Positions 35,301 to 44,431 of a stretch of 64,000 nucleotides of DNA are shown here, one piece after another; the stretch's first letter is position 1; each line of letters opens with the position of its first letter. Both the position numbers and the translations under genes were made by a program. Origin of the DNA: Deltaproteobacteria bacterium RIFCSPHIGHO2_02_FULL_44_16 (lineage in GTDB: Bacteria > UBA10199 > 2-02-FULL-44-16); NCBI GenBank assembly GCA_001798185.1, contig MGRM01000009.1, positions 1-64,000 on the forward strand, given 5' to 3'. Under the pieces are notes generated by a model, which saw nothing but the letters and a program-made list of their open reading frames with translations, did not search any database and had not been told where the DNA came from.

Positions 35301-37376
35301 GGTCAACTCGCAAGTCTCGCACGACCCGATGATGACGAAGCACCCACGACTGATTACTTACTCCCTCCTGATTTAGTGCAACGTTTTCTGGACGTCCATA
35401 AAGCTCCAACACTTGGAACAGTAGCCAAGACACCAGAAGGAATCGAACCAGCTCCGTCACCTCCTGTAGAGCAAAAACCGCCGCCTCTGACGGTTTTCCT
35501 CGCTGGACGACCGGTCCCCTCTCCAGAAGTAATAGAGCGGAGCCTCGTTCTGACAGACACCCCCATTGGAGAAATGTCGGATCAGATTGACGCCGCGGGA
35601 TCAGAAGCAGGCATCACACTCTATGGCGATGTACAAAAATATGGCGACAATAATTATGATGCGACGTTAAAGTATAAAAGAGGTGGAGGAGTCTTTGATG
35701 GTGGAGGCGATGGAGCGCAAACTACTCATGCCGTGAAAATAGCAACGACAGAAGTTGCTGCACATACGCGTGAACTTCCAACCACGGTTGCGGCTGACCC
35801 GGAAGCTTTCAACGAAAGAGAAACTGTAGCTCTCATGGCAAGAGGGGGAAGAGACCGGGTACTCAGTCAAAAAAATTACTTAGCAAAAGTTCGCGTCCAT
35901 ACTCGACGGGAACCAGTTGATCTTGCACATGCAACCGCGACTGAAGCAAGAGAAAAACTCGGAACTGAAATGTACGGTCTTGTTCTTGAAGCTCTTGGAC
36001 GAGCAGAGCCGCTCTTTACAGCAATCGCAACAGCTCACGAAGCAGTCAACGAAAGTCCACTTCCAGGGAAACCGACTGGGTTTATGACCTTTGTGGTCGA
36101 TCTCATCGTTGAAGTCGTTGATGCAAAAGGACATCGTCATTACTTTGATGTGACCTACCATGCGGGAGATGCGAGAAAAATTCATTACGATGCCACGGGC
36201 CGTATCGTCTTTAAGACAGAAGATCATACCAAGGCTTTAGCCACAACCACTGTTGATCCTCTCTTACCTGGTTCCAAAACAGGATACGCAAAAGCACTCA
36301 CCGGTTCTCATGTCGTCACTCACTATCTCGGCGGAGGAGAGGGACATATACTTGTCGGTGATGTCGATATTGCCGAAATTCACGATGGAGATATTACGGT
36401 GAAAGGATCTGATAGCATCTCCACTGCTCCTTCTGGAGAGATGGGTGCCATTGCATTAAGTAAAGATACTGCACTCGAGGGAGCTCGTGGTATTGCGATT
36501 GCTCTTTTGCAAAACACAACTCGATTCCATGTTGGAAGAAGAATTCTTGAAGCCTATGAACAGAGACAGGATCGCACGATAGATGATTGGGGCTACGTCA
36601 GAGCAGTCCTGCCACTGCGTGAAGAGTTTCAAAACAGTGGAGATTCCGCAAAGCTTGCAAATGATCCTGTCGTCCTTCTCCAAGGTACTTTCGACAATGG
36701 CACTGAACCGCAAACAATACCGGCAGTTTCTTTTACAGAACCAGATGGAACCACACTCTACTACACACGCAACAGAAACAGAGTTTATATTCAGGATCCA
36801 AGCCAGTCGGATCATTACATTTTGCATGCAGTCTGGGGAGGAGACAATATAACAGTTCAGGTAAGAAGAGTGAGGATCCAACAATCGCCCGCTGATGTTT
36901 ATGTTTCTGCAGCAGGAGATCTCGTCGTCTTGGCACATTCAAATGTTCCGATAGATACTGTATATATATCTCGGGATAAAAATCATCGTATTCGTTTCTC
37001 TTCGACATCACAACCTGGTCATTTGGGAACCGCGCAAATAACCATTGAAAAAGATCGTGGAGGAAAGCCGAAAAAAATAACGCTCGCGGTATCAACGAAA
37101 GCTAAAGTTCCAGTTGAAGAACTTCCTGTCATTGGTCAAGCTGTCAAACAAGCAAATGAAAGCCTCGCAGATGCTCTCTCATCAGGACCTGCAACACGAC
37201 ATGAAGCAGATGCTCCGGCACTATCCGTGAATGACTGGATGATTTTAAATGAAGCTGCAGTCGAGGTAGGGCTCAGCCCTCCACGCGATCCTGCAGAACG
37301 TCCACCTGAAATTGTTATCGAACAACGTGGATTAGATGAAAAACCAAAGAAACGTTGGTGGGAGTTCTGGAAATAG
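32385..37376 (+). CDS. 1663-residue protein of unknown family under sigma-54 control
   Basis: I do not recognise this protein. It has no signal peptide. Residues 75-430 are helical and charged with heptad-like stretches. Residues 437-490 are a Gly/Ala-rich hydrophobic segment (GLVVVSASITGPLVGLAGGL, GAYLASGVIFTIARRL) that could insert as a hairpin. Residues 500-760 are helical again. Residues 770-1060 are acidic and Pro/Thr/Glu-rich, probably a disordered linker. Residues 1075-1570 look beta-rich, with Gly-rich turns. The end is basic and aromatic (KKRWWEFWK). The layout recalls large effector or scaffold proteins, but nothing proves this. Codon use looks like the neighbours. The ribosome site is weak (GAGG 9 nt upstream). 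It is monocistronic as far as seen. Confidence 0.85.
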   Translation: MVGSRPIGEKQNNICDETSVLVCEEAPSESAQTTTSSVAHEDTYAASLRTREDSLTAETLQRNALRITPQTPPPLDAASAIKELLRIAPPELANQIRFSNELVPTIRDYARIIEELAIARNDLLSLSLKGLRNLVEFLSERMGKYRTFLLAENDRIKKEEDRIRPSIFDPLNMIPVSDDNWQSDEGKAVRAALAALEKDLVHLGFLRAPYEHRSIGQSYLFTNTMSLSKGLELLDEMTRRFLTHEEKRMRLLTEQRLREVRKISATHHRMGTLKALYARIAPINALHLSASDIGQEVENQIARYEDLMGKTGVKLGKLNEAALIRTNEAMIEMAEAQQEIVASADLQKNGVITLGSAWLWGIEKTLSPLNPVVHDRSRELHVHNAHRFDTMLATLRKAKEAYDNGSFETGQKLFLSLDQKEFEELQKLFSSAQTQQFYVNMGLVVVSASITGPLVGLAGGLIGFAKGSIGAYLASGVIFTIARRLGAAAVTTSTLYNQKEPVAMNAGSWLGEMALASTMFGVLGKSMQAYEAYALSRMGQVAAQRIAARQTSTAVAGKTLSEAEYNALLTEEVAAILKHPIYGDAYKAGAFAAELAGFTGFEWVVRIGQIAWEGYKQLEEVDFDPARAASELLTYEAWKDRFIFLAGLKAGGWLTQDITDAFHGRVGDFLRRRVEVRWQAFCVKAKMLEAKWAEFARSEVPSPERMIRLAKEGIALFREYIDILKGNREPASKIAKYEKAIEEIDSLVRRLVEYIKQIGNKWPQPAWEAAPGGDESGGARPWLQVLRPSPIMSEGRHDGFGDPQSFGIPMDDPMDGPTRVGPMIVAGSDPSGSGKKPEEPDTLSERRGLSNEEEVDEEIEPGERTASDQTADILPDETATRDTVLDTPLSDLIGDLSLEDVTAGGLEARQIRALTPEEIEVIASTAETTADRPGILESAETASGTLLDPADIPAPAESGEGSLEIPVHALSPGQLASLARPDDDEAPTTDYLLPPDLVQRFLDVHKAPTLGTVAKTPEGIEPAPSPPVEQKPPPLTVFLAGRPVPSPEVIERSLVLTDTPIGEMSDQIDAAGSEAGITLYGDVQKYGDNNYDATLKYKRGGGVFDGGGDGAQTTHAVKIATTEVAAHTRELPTTVAADPEAFNERETVALMARGGRDRVLSQKNYLAKVRVHTRREPVDLAHATATEAREKLGTEMYGLVLEALGRAEPLFTAIATAHEAVNESPLPGKPTGFMTFVVDLIVEVVDAKGHRHYFDVTYHAGDARKIHYDATGRIVFKTEDHTKALATTTVDPLLPGSKTGYAKALTGSHVVTHYLGGGEGHILVGDVDIAEIHDGDITVKGSDSISTAPSGEMGAIALSKDTALEGARGIAIALLQNTTRFHVGRRILEAYEQRQDRTIDDWGYVRAVLPLREEFQNSGDSAKLANDPVVLLQGTFDNGTEPQTIPAVSFTEPDGTTLYYTRNRNRVYIQDPSQSDHYILHAVWGGDNITVQVRRVRIQQSPADVYVSAAGDLVVLAHSNVPIDTVYISRDKNHRIRFSSTSQPGHLGTAQITIEKDRGGKPKKITLAVSTKAKVPVEELPVIGQAVKQANESLADALSSGPATRHEADAPALSVNDWMILNEAAVEVGLSPPRDPAERPPEIVIEQRGLDEKPKKRWWEFWK

Positions 37377-37423
37377 GAAATTTGGAGAAGCGAGAAATAA
37401 TTTCTAGATGCAAACCCTTCTAT

Positions 37424-37487
37424 GTCATCCCCGTGGAAACGGGGATCTCCTGAGAACACCTGAGATTCCCGCTTTCGCGGGAATGAC
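37424..37487. repeat. Palindromic repeat copy E
   Basis: GTCATCCCCGT...ACGGGGAT, then GATTCCCGC...GCGGGAATGAC, in the 122-bp gap between the 1663-residue protein gene and mltD, which converge here. The paired hairpins may also help termination from both sides. Confidence 0.85.
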
Positions 37488-37498
37488 GGTAAAAGTCT

Positions 37499-39079
37499 CT
37501 ACAACCCAATCGATGTTCGTTTCACTTCTAAAATTGTTCCCGCACGGACGCGACGTGGATTGCGAATGCCATTCCATTGCATGATGTCGCGAGCACGAAC
37601 TCCATATTTTTCTGCGACGTGGCCAAGCGTCTCACCTGGCTGAAGATGATGCTTGATCGCCGCCTCTTCGACTGCAACCACAACATTGCTTGAAGGGAGC
37701 GGGGAGGAGATATCAGTCGGAAGCGTCAGTTTTTGTCCCGGATGAAGACGAGATCCGCGCATCACATGATTGACTTTCATCAGTTCCGAAAGTCCAACAT
37801 TATAATGTTGTGAAATCGTCCAAAGACTCTCTCCTCGACGAACCGTGTGAACGGCTTGAGCAGTCGGAGTCACCGACTCTTGTCCTGTCGGTTTTGACTC
37901 TAAAGCAGCTGTCGCTGTTTCTGTCATCTCTTCCGGTGTCGAATCTGCTCTTGGAACAGGTTTGGCTTGAGGAGCACGCGCAATCACTCTCCCCTCACGT
38001 GGGATGACTAATTGTTGGCCCGGATGAATATGCGAACGTTGACGTAAATTGTTGGCAACTCTCAGTTCTGCAATACCGACCCCATAACGATTCGCAATTT
38101 TTGAAAGCGTCTCTCCACGCTGCACGCGATGCGATGCAATCGTCACCCGTTTTTCAACAGGGACCGCTGCATAATTTTCTTTAAATTGTTCTTTGGTGCC
38201 TGCAGGAATTTTGACTCGATAATCTCTTTTGCCATGAGGAGTCACATCGCGAAGAAGATGCGGATTCAAATCGCGAATGTCACTGATCGAAACACCAGCA
38301 GAGGTCGCAATCACATTGAAATCAGTTTGCGAAGGAACCGTCACGTGGTCATACGCCAAAGGTTTTTCATACTCAATATCATCAAAACCAAATTTTTTTG
38401 GATTCTTTGCCATGAGCATTGCCGCTATATATTTTGGAACATAGTCACGCGTTTCAGGACGAAGGAGTTTTCGACGCGGCTCCGCGATCACCCAAAAATC
38501 GCGACTCCCGGATTGAGCCATAGCACGTCGCACTTTTCCCACTCCAGCATTATAGGCTGCCATACACAGATACCAGTCCCCGAGTTCCTGATAGAGATCT
38601 TTAAAATGACGAGCCGCAGCACGGGTCGCTTGTTCCGGATCACGGCGTTCATCTTCCCAGGGAGTCGCATACAAACCATACATACGGCCGGTTCCACTCA
38701 TGAATTGCCACGCCCCCATGGCTCGAGCACGTGAACGGGCATGGGGATTAAATCCACTTTCGATCAGAGAAATAAAAACGAGGTCCTCAGGAACTCCTTC
38801 TTCCTTCAAAATACGTTGCATCATCGGCAGATACCGCCCGGAACGGGCAAGATATCGCTCAAAATGACGTCTCCCCGGACCTTGAAAGTATTCCATCCAG
38901 GCAAGGACATTGTCATTGACGACGACCGGCATATCAGAATGAAAACGCTTCGCCACGCGCTCACGTTTATACTCACCGCTTTCGATATTTTTTGCTCTCC
39001 ATGCTCCGGTACTGGAGCAACCTTCAAAAAAAACGATAAGAATCAGATATTTTGCGACGACAAACAGATGGCGTTTCAT
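37499..39079 (-). CDS. mltD: Membrane-bound lytic murein transglycosylase D
   Basis: Cleaves the MurNAc-GlcNAc bond of peptidoglycan from the outer membrane. The 526-residue lipoprotein has lipobox FFEGC (Cys21), an SLT domain with catalytic Glu107 (FISLIESGFNPHARSRARAMGAWQF family motif) and CMAAYNAGVGKVRRAM, then three LysM peptidoglycan-binding repeats at about 305-350, 405-450 and 470-520. Linkers between the LysM units are Thr/Pro/Glu-rich. GAGGTGAAG precedes the ATG. It lies 35 bp downstream of ftsZ on the same strand, so it may end the dcw operon. Confidence 0.95.
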   Translation of the reverse strand: MKRHLFVVAKYLILIVFFEGCSSTGAWRAKNIESGEYKRERVAKRFHSDMPVVVNDNVLAWMEYFQGPGRRHFERYLARSGRYLPMMQRILKEEGVPEDLVFISLIESGFNPHARSRARAMGAWQFMSGTGRMYGLYATPWEDERRDPEQATRAAARHFKDLYQELGDWYLCMAAYNAGVGKVRRAMAQSGSRDFWVIAEPRRKLLRPETRDYVPKYIAAMLMAKNPKKFGFDDIEYEKPLAYDHVTVPSQTDFNVIATSAGVSISDIRDLNPHLLRDVTPHGKRDYRVKIPAGTKEQFKENYAAVPVEKRVTIASHRVQRGETLSKIANRYGVGIAELRVANNLRQRSHIHPGQQLVIPREGRVIARAPQAKPVPRADSTPEEMTETATAALESKPTGQESVTPTAQAVHTVRRGESLWTISQHYNVGLSELMKVNHVMRGSRLHPGQKLTLPTDISSPLPSSNVVVAVEEAAIKHHLQPGETLGHVAEKYGVRARDIMQWNGIRNPRRVRAGTILEVKRTSIGL

Positions 39080-39114
39080 GCTTCACCTCAAAAAAGTAGC
39101 TCCAGTATAGCAGC

Positions 39115-40404
39115 TTAATCTGCCTGCTTCCTCAAAAAAGTTGGAATATCATATTGATCACTTTGATATTCTAAAACTCCGATATCTTTATTGACCTCAC
39201 GATGAAGATCCCGATCACGAATCGGAAGTGGAACTTCCACATGTTTGGTCGCAACTGCAAGCTCTTCATGATACATTGCAGCACGCGTTCCCGGCATGTT
39301 GCGCATCCCCCCGGAAGGAAAGACATTTTCTTCTATCATCGCATAATCCATGTCCTGCCTCGGTTCTGGCATTTTCTGTTGAAAATTTTCGTTTTGAAAA
39401 TGAGAGATACGATGCGCAGGTGTCGGTGTGGTGCGAACTCGATGCAGTGGTTTATTAAAGCCAGTTGCAATCACCGTGACACGCATATTGCCTTTCATCG
39501 ACTCATCAATCACCGCGCCAAAAAGAATATTGGCATCTTCATGCGCTTCTTCTTGAATGATTTTCGAAGCTTCGCTGATTTCATGAAGTGTCATGTCTGG
39601 ACCACCGGTCACATTAATCAGAATTCCGGTTGCTCCCTTAATCGACACATCTTCCAGCAGAGGTGAAGAAATAGCGCGAGTTGCTGCTTCAATGGCTCGC
39701 GCTTCCCCTGTTGCTGTCCCTGCTCCCATAAGAGCCATCCCCATTTCATTCATCACGGTTCTGACATCGGCAAAATCAAGATTGATAAGACCGTGCACCG
39801 TGATGAGATCTGAAATTCCTTTCACCGCTTGATAGAGCACGCGATCTGCTTGCTTGAAGGCGTCGAGCATCGTCACATCCCGCTCGACAATACCAAGCAA
39901 TTTTTCGTTTGGAATGGTGATGAGCGTATCAACGACTTCGCGCAGTTCATGAATACCGCGATCTGCTTGCGCCATGCGATGCTTCCCTTCGAACGCAAAA
40001 GGTTTCGTCACCACACCAACCGTGAGCGCTCCCATTTCCTTGGCAAGTTTTGCAATCACAGGAGCGCCACCTGTTCCCGTTCCACCACCCATACCGGCAG
40101 TAATGAAGACCATGTCGCATCCTTCGAGATGTTCTGCGAGCGCGCGTTGATCTTCAATCGCCGCATTTTTCCCTACTTCTGGATTTGCGCCTGCCCCGAG
40201 ACCCTTGGTCAGTTCACGGCCAATCTGAATTTTGCGAGGCGCTCGACTAAAGCGAAGCGCCTGCATATCCGTATTGGCAGCGATAAACTCGACCCCTTCA
40301 AGTCCCGCTTCCATCATCGTATTTATAGCATTGCCGCCACCTCCACCAATGCCAACGACTTTAATTTGTGCGTTTTGCGCCATTTGTTCTACGAGTTCAA
40401 ACAT
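39115..40404 (-). CDS. ftsZ: Cell division protein FtsZ
   Basis: Tubulin-like GTPase that forms the division ring. The 429-residue protein has [15 protein letters not shown], the synergy loop [15 protein letters not shown], the GTP-binding tubulin signature [19 protein letters not shown], a variable linker from about 320, and the conserved C-terminal peptide [11 protein letters not shown] that binds FtsA. A GGGGGG ribosome site is present. Gap to ftsA 16 bp. Confidence 0.98.
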   Translation of the reverse strand: MFELVEQMAQNAQIKVVGIGGGGGNAINTMMEAGLEGVEFIAANTDMQALRFSRAPRKIQIGRELTKGLGAGANPEVGKNAAIEDQRALAEHLEGCDMVFITAGMGGGTGTGGAPVIAKLAKEMGALTVGVVTKPFAFEGKHRMAQADRGIHELREVVDTLITIPNEKLLGIVERDVTMLDAFKQADRVLYQAVKGISDLITVHGLINLDFADVRTVMNEMGMALMGAGTATGEARAIEAATRAISSPLLEDVSIKGATGILINVTGGPDMTLHEISEASKIIQEEAHEDANILFGAVIDESMKGNMRVTVIATGFNKPLHRVRTTPTPAHRISHFQNENFQQKMPEPRQDMDYAMIEENVFPSGGMRNMPGTRAAMYHEELAVATKHVEVPLPIRDRDLHREVNKDIGVLEYQSDQYDIPTFLRKQAD

Positions 40405-40420
40405 GTGACCCCCCTATGAG

Positions 40421-41647
40421 TTAAAATATTTCCCCTAACCATTCCTTCATTCGGTCTTTGACTTTTCCATAGACATTTCGATCTCGAACTCGAAAGCGTC
40501 GCTGATCAAAATTCTTAGCGCCCGTAATGACAAGTCCCACACCAGTTGAGTACATCGGACTACGCACCACATCGACGAGTCCACCGATTGCAATCGGAAT
40601 ACCGCGACGCACCGGAAGATTGAAGACTTGCTCTGCCAGCTCCACCGCTCCTTCAACGAGCGTTGCGCCACCTGTCAACACCACTCCTGCTGCAACCATA
40701 TCTTCACATCCGCCACGCACAATCTCTTGCTGAATCATCGTAAAAATTTCTTCCATACGAGGTTCAGAAATTTCACCCAGAATTTGTCGTGAAAGAATGC
40801 GAGGATTTCGTCCACCCACCGACGGCACTTCAATGGTTTCATCTTTGTGCACCATTCCCGCAACACAGCATCCATATTTTTGCTTAATCTTTTCGGCTTC
40901 ATGTGTTGGCGTACGAATTCCCACCGCGATATCATTGGTGAGATGATTTCCACCGACAGAAAGCACGGCGGTATGCACAATGCTTCCACCCGAGAAAATG
41001 GCGATGTCCGTGGTTCCCCCACCGATATCGACCAGGACCACGCCGAGTTCTCGCTCATCTCCTGACAGAACAGCCTCAGCAGACGCAAGCTGCTGCAAAA
41101 CAATGTCGTTCACATTGAGTCCTGCTCTGTTACAACATTTAATGATATTTTGTGCAGACGTCACAGCGCCGGTCACAATGTGAACCTTCGCCTCCAGACG
41201 CACACCACTCATTCCCACAGGATCACGAACTCCATCCTGATCATCAACAATAAATTGTTGTGGAATGACATGGATCACTTCGCGATCGAGCGGAATTGAA
41301 ACTGCTTGCGCCGCATCGATCACACGATCCACATCTGTCTGGCGAACTTCTTTCTCTTTAATCGCCACAATGCCATGACTGTTGAGTCCCTTGATGTGAC
41401 CACCAGCAATGCCGGCATAGACCGATGTGATGTCACATCCTGCCATGAGTTCAGCCTCTTCGATCGCTTTTTTAATCGAAGAAACCGTACTATCGATGTT
41501 AATCACCACCCCCTTCCGAAGTCCTTTCGAAGGATGAGATCCTATCCCGACGATATCGATCCCGTCATCGGTGACCTCTCCGACAATGGCACAGATCTTC
41601 GTCGTCCCAATGTCGAGGCCAACGATTAAATCCTCGTTTTTTGCCAT
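40421..41647 (-). CDS. ftsA: Cell division protein FtsA
   Basis: Actin-fold ATPase that ties FtsZ to the membrane. The 408-residue protein begins with LIVGLDIGTTKICAIVGEV, has the 1C subdomain around residues 85-165, the ATP motifs VVLVDIGGGTTDIAIF and VVLTGGATLVEG, and ends in an amphipathic helix (GKVKDRMKEWLGEIF) for membrane binding. AAAGGGGG precedes the ATG. Confidence 0.97.
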   Translation of the reverse strand: MAKNEDLIVGLDIGTTKICAIVGEVTDDGIDIVGIGSHPSKGLRKGVVINIDSTVSSIKKAIEEAELMAGCDITSVYAGIAGGHIKGLNSHGIVAIKEKEVRQTDVDRVIDAAQAVSIPLDREVIHVIPQQFIVDDQDGVRDPVGMSGVRLEAKVHIVTGAVTSAQNIIKCCNRAGLNVNDIVLQQLASAEAVLSGDERELGVVLVDIGGGTTDIAIFSGGSIVHTAVLSVGGNHLTNDIAVGIRTPTHEAEKIKQKYGCCVAGMVHKDETIEVPSVGGRNPRILSRQILGEISEPRMEEIFTMIQQEIVRGGCEDMVAAGVVLTGGATLVEGAVELAEQVFNLPVRRGIPIAIGGLVDVVRSPMYSTGVGLVITGAKNFDQRRFRVRDRNVYGKVKDRMKEWLGEIF

Positions 41648-41676
41648 ACGCTTTTCCCCCTTTCCTAAAATGCTTT

Positions 41677-42447
41677 TTATGTTGAGTACTTTACCACAAT
41701 TCGATGCTGATCATGCATCACAATATACTGAATTCGTCGTCCTTGTTGATAGATCGCATCTCGAAAACGATCGAGTTGTTCCATTCGCTTTTCCAAATCA
41801 TAATGACCAAGCAATACAAACACTGGCCGCATCGTCATCGTGAATGAATATCCTTTCACCGGATGAAAATTTACTTCAGCAACCTCTTCACCGGGGAAAA
41901 GAGAAGAGCGATCAAACCAAGCGAGAATCGAAAAAGCCTGCGTGATTCTCTGTTTTTCATGCTGCATCATGCCAGTGAAAACGGGATAACTTTTGTCATC
42001 CACCGTTTCTACTTTTTTAAACGGTTCTCCTTTTCGATTCATCAGAAAGAGTCCTTGAGACGACAAAATCGCAATCGGCTCTTCTTCTTCAATATACATC
42101 CACAATGTATGAGGAGGACGACGACGAACCGAAGCAATTCGAATCCAGGGATCTGCTTTGAGGCGTTGATAAATCGCAGACACATCGATCCAAAAAAGAT
42201 TATCTCCGACTTCAACGCCGGTAAGCCTTGCCACTTGATCTGTGGTCAGCCGTTTCGTCTCCCCTTCGACCACAATTTCGCGAATGGAAAAATAAGGGGA
42301 GAAAAAAACAACGCGGTAGAGACCATAAAAGAAGACCAGTCCAAAAAGAACGATCACGCTTATCATCATAAATCGCTCAAGACGTCGCATCAGTTTTTTC
42401 ACTTCGCGCCGTTTACGAACCTGTTGTCGTTTCAAAAAAACACTCAT
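41677..42447 (-). CDS. ftsQ: Cell division protein FtsQ
   Basis: Bitopic divisome protein. The 256-residue product has a basic cytoplasmic head, one membrane helix (residues 30-50, ISVIVLFGLVFFYGLYRVVF), a POTRA domain (FSIREIVVEGETKRLTTDQV to about 125) and a beta domain ending near the C-terminus. It overlaps the ddl stop by 4 bp (ATGA). Confidence 0.93.
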   Translation of the reverse strand: MSVFLKRQQVRKRREVKKLMRRLERFMMISVIVLFGLVFFYGLYRVVFFSPYFSIREIVVEGETKRLTTDQVARLTGVEVGDNLFWIDVSAIYQRLKADPWIRIASVRRRPPHTLWMYIEEEEPIAILSSQGLFLMNRKGEPFKKVETVDDKSYPVFTGMMQHEKQRITQAFSILAWFDRSSLFPGEEVAEVNFHPVKGYSFTMTMRPVFVLLGHYDLEKRMEQLDRFRDAIYQQGRRIQYIVMHDQHRIVVKYST

Positions 42448-43391
42448 TGCTTCACCTTTAAGGATGCTGTTTTTAAAATCTGTTCGCAGAGTTCATCAAA
42501 AGAAATCCCTGCCGATGCTGCAGCCTTTGGAACCAGTGATGTTTCGGTCATGCCAGGAATGGTATTGATTTCGAGAAAAACAATTCGTTCATTGTCTCCG
42601 ATCATATAATCCGCTCGTGCGAATCCTGAACCATCGATCGTATCAATCGCCGCAAAAAGTTTTTCGGAAAGTTTTCCCAGATGCTCCGAAAGTTTTGCGC
42701 TGATATTCGCAGGAACTATATAGTCAGTTTTCCCTTTGGTATATTTTGATTCAAAATCGTAAAAACCACTTTTCGGCACAATCTCCACAATCGGCAAACT
42801 TTTTCCACGCAGAAGTCCCACCGTCACTTCCCTTCCGCGCACATATTCTTCGACTAACACCGTATCATCGGAAAGAAGAGCGCGTTCGAGCGCTTCACCT
42901 AAGAGATGAGCTTCATGCACAATCGTGACATGAATCGTGGAACCCTCTCGTGATGGTTTCACAATCACGGGATACGGAAGGGTCAGGCGTTCAATAAAAC
43001 TCGTGATCTCATTTCCCGCAACATAGACCTCATCGCGCGCAACAGGAACGCCAAAGCTCGTTGCAAGTCGCTTACACAAAACTTTATTCATCGCTATCGC
43101 CGAGCCACAAACACCGGCTCCCGTATAAGGGATGCGCATCCATTCCAAAAGTCCCTGAATGCATCCATCTTCTCCATATTTTCCATGAAGCGCGATGAAG
43201 GCGACGTCGATTTTTTCTTGCGTCAAACGCGTCATCACATCACGCTGCGCATCGATTTCAACGACATCATACTCACGACGTTTGAGAGCCGCGGCAATAG
43301 CAATTCCTGTCTTGAGAGAAATATCCCGTTCTCTGGATTCTCCCCCAAACAATACAGCAATTCTCTTTTTTTTCTTATCGTTGTTTGTCAT
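42444..43391 (-). CDS. ddl: D-alanine-D-alanine ligase
   Basis: ATP-grasp enzyme making the D-Ala-D-Ala dipeptide for cell-wall precursors. The 315-residue protein shows IAVLFGGESRERDISLKTG, IALHGKYGEDGCIQGLLEWM, PVIVKPSREGSTIHVT and the Mg-binding RADYMIGDNERIVFLEINTIPGMT. It overlaps murB by 17 bp and ftsQ by 4 bp. Confidence 0.96.
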   Translation of the reverse strand: MTNNDKKKKRIAVLFGGESRERDISLKTGIAIAAALKRREYDVVEIDAQRDVMTRLTQEKIDVAFIALHGKYGEDGCIQGLLEWMRIPYTGAGVCGSAIAMNKVLCKRLATSFGVPVARDEVYVAGNEITSFIERLTLPYPVIVKPSREGSTIHVTIVHEAHLLGEALERALLSDDTVLVEEYVRGREVTVGLLRGKSLPIVEIVPKSGFYDFESKYTKGKTDYIVPANISAKLSEHLGKLSEKLFAAIDTIDGSGFARADYMIGDNERIVFLEINTIPGMTETSLVPKAAASAGISFDELCEQILKTASLKVKQ

Positions 43392-44409
43392 TCCCCACCA
43401 CGATCATTTTTTGTTCCAACGCCACGCCGCTACTCTGTTTCACACGATCTTTGACAAGACCCACAAGCACGAGAAGATCGCGCGCTGTGGCATCGCCTTC
43501 ATTGAGAATAAAATCAGGATGTAACGTGGAGACGCGCGCACTCCCTACTCGAACGCCCTGCAGACCCGCATCTGCAATCAGTTGACGCGCTTCCACTTTT
43601 TCTGGATCAGCAAAAGGCGCGATCGAAAAAACATCCCCTTCGGGATAGAGCTTTCGCTCTTCATGATGTTCGTCACTCTTTTGAATCGCAATTTTTAAAA
43701 GAACACGCAGGATGGGAGTGGTTCGAGGAAGCTTCAACTTTCCTCCTTCAAAACGAAGAGATTTTCCCTGCAACGTGATTTCTTTTTGCTGCGCATTCAA
43801 CACCGTGATCTCTTCCACCTTATGTTCGAGCGAAAGATGTCGCAGAGAATGACCACTCTGAAGTGCGCCGGCAACCGTCCCTGGCAGATTGACAAAACGC
43901 TCATATCCACTGAGATGAAAAGCTTCCGCAAAACGCGCAAATTCTTTCAGTTCAACTCCTGCATGTACACTTACTTTAGCTTGCTCATCAGAGGTTCGCA
44001 TCATTTCACAACGACAAAACTCTCCCCCAAAACGGATGACCATCCCGAGCATTCCCCCATCGCGCACCAGAAGGTTTCGCCCTTTTCCGAGAAAAAGATA
44101 CGACACGCCGCTGTCGTGTGCGAACTCCATCACCGCTTTGAGGCCCTTCACATGTTTTACCGTCACCAGCGCTTCCACCGCTCCTCCGACCCCAAAGCCG
44201 GTATACTCCCTCATCGCTTCATCAAAGCGAACTTCAGTGATTCTCGAAAGTCTCTCTTTTTGATCGTGTGACATGTGCTGTGCTTCAAATGAGCGTTCAA
44301 GCCGTGCTCGCTCACGCGGATGCAAAAGCGAGAGATCAATGTCATCAAAAGAGGGAAGATCTTTTTCTTTGGCTTGCTCTCGTTCTTCTTCTTTGATCTC
44401 TTCCATCAT
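43375..44409 (-). CDS. murB: MurB-like UDP-N-acetylenolpyruvoylglucosamine reductase with altered active site
   Basis: Sits at the murB position and keeps the FAD-binding fold: YTGFGVGGAVEAL, FLGKGRNLLVRDGGMLGMVI, LPGTVAGAL and the C-terminal VSTLHPDFILNEGDATARDLL...VKDRVKQSSGVALEQKMIVVG. Two things are odd. A charged extension of about 65 residues precedes the domain. In the substrate domain the usual GSVF motif reads GDVF (Asp259 where MurB has its catalytic Ser), and the NAGAYG segment after LPGTVAGAL reads SGHSLR. It may be a poor or non-catalytic enzyme, or use different residues. The AAGGGGG site supports ATG 44409 (or 44406). Confidence 0.8.
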   Translation of the reverse strand: MMEEIKEEEREQAKEKDLPSFDDIDLSLLHPRERARLERSFEAQHMSHDQKERLSRITEVRFDEAMREYTGFGVGGAVEALVTVKHVKGLKAVMEFAHDSGVSYLFLGKGRNLLVRDGGMLGMVIRFGGEFCRCEMMRTSDEQAKVSVHAGVELKEFARFAEAFHLSGYERFVNLPGTVAGALQSGHSLRHLSLEHKVEEITVLNAQQKEITLQGKSLRFEGGKLKLPRTTPILRVLLKIAIQKSDEHHEERKLYPEGDVFSIAPFADPEKVEARQLIADAGLQGVRVGSARVSTLHPDFILNEGDATARDLLVLVGLVKDRVKQSSGVALEQKMIVVGNDKQR

Positions 44410-44431
44410 ATACCCCCTTAAGTGTGCTTCT

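Noticed and set aside
41863-42609. Long open frame antisense to ftsQ/ddl
   Set aside because: It is a shadow of two well-identified division genes; the composition is His/Arg/Phe-rich, as expected for antisense translation.
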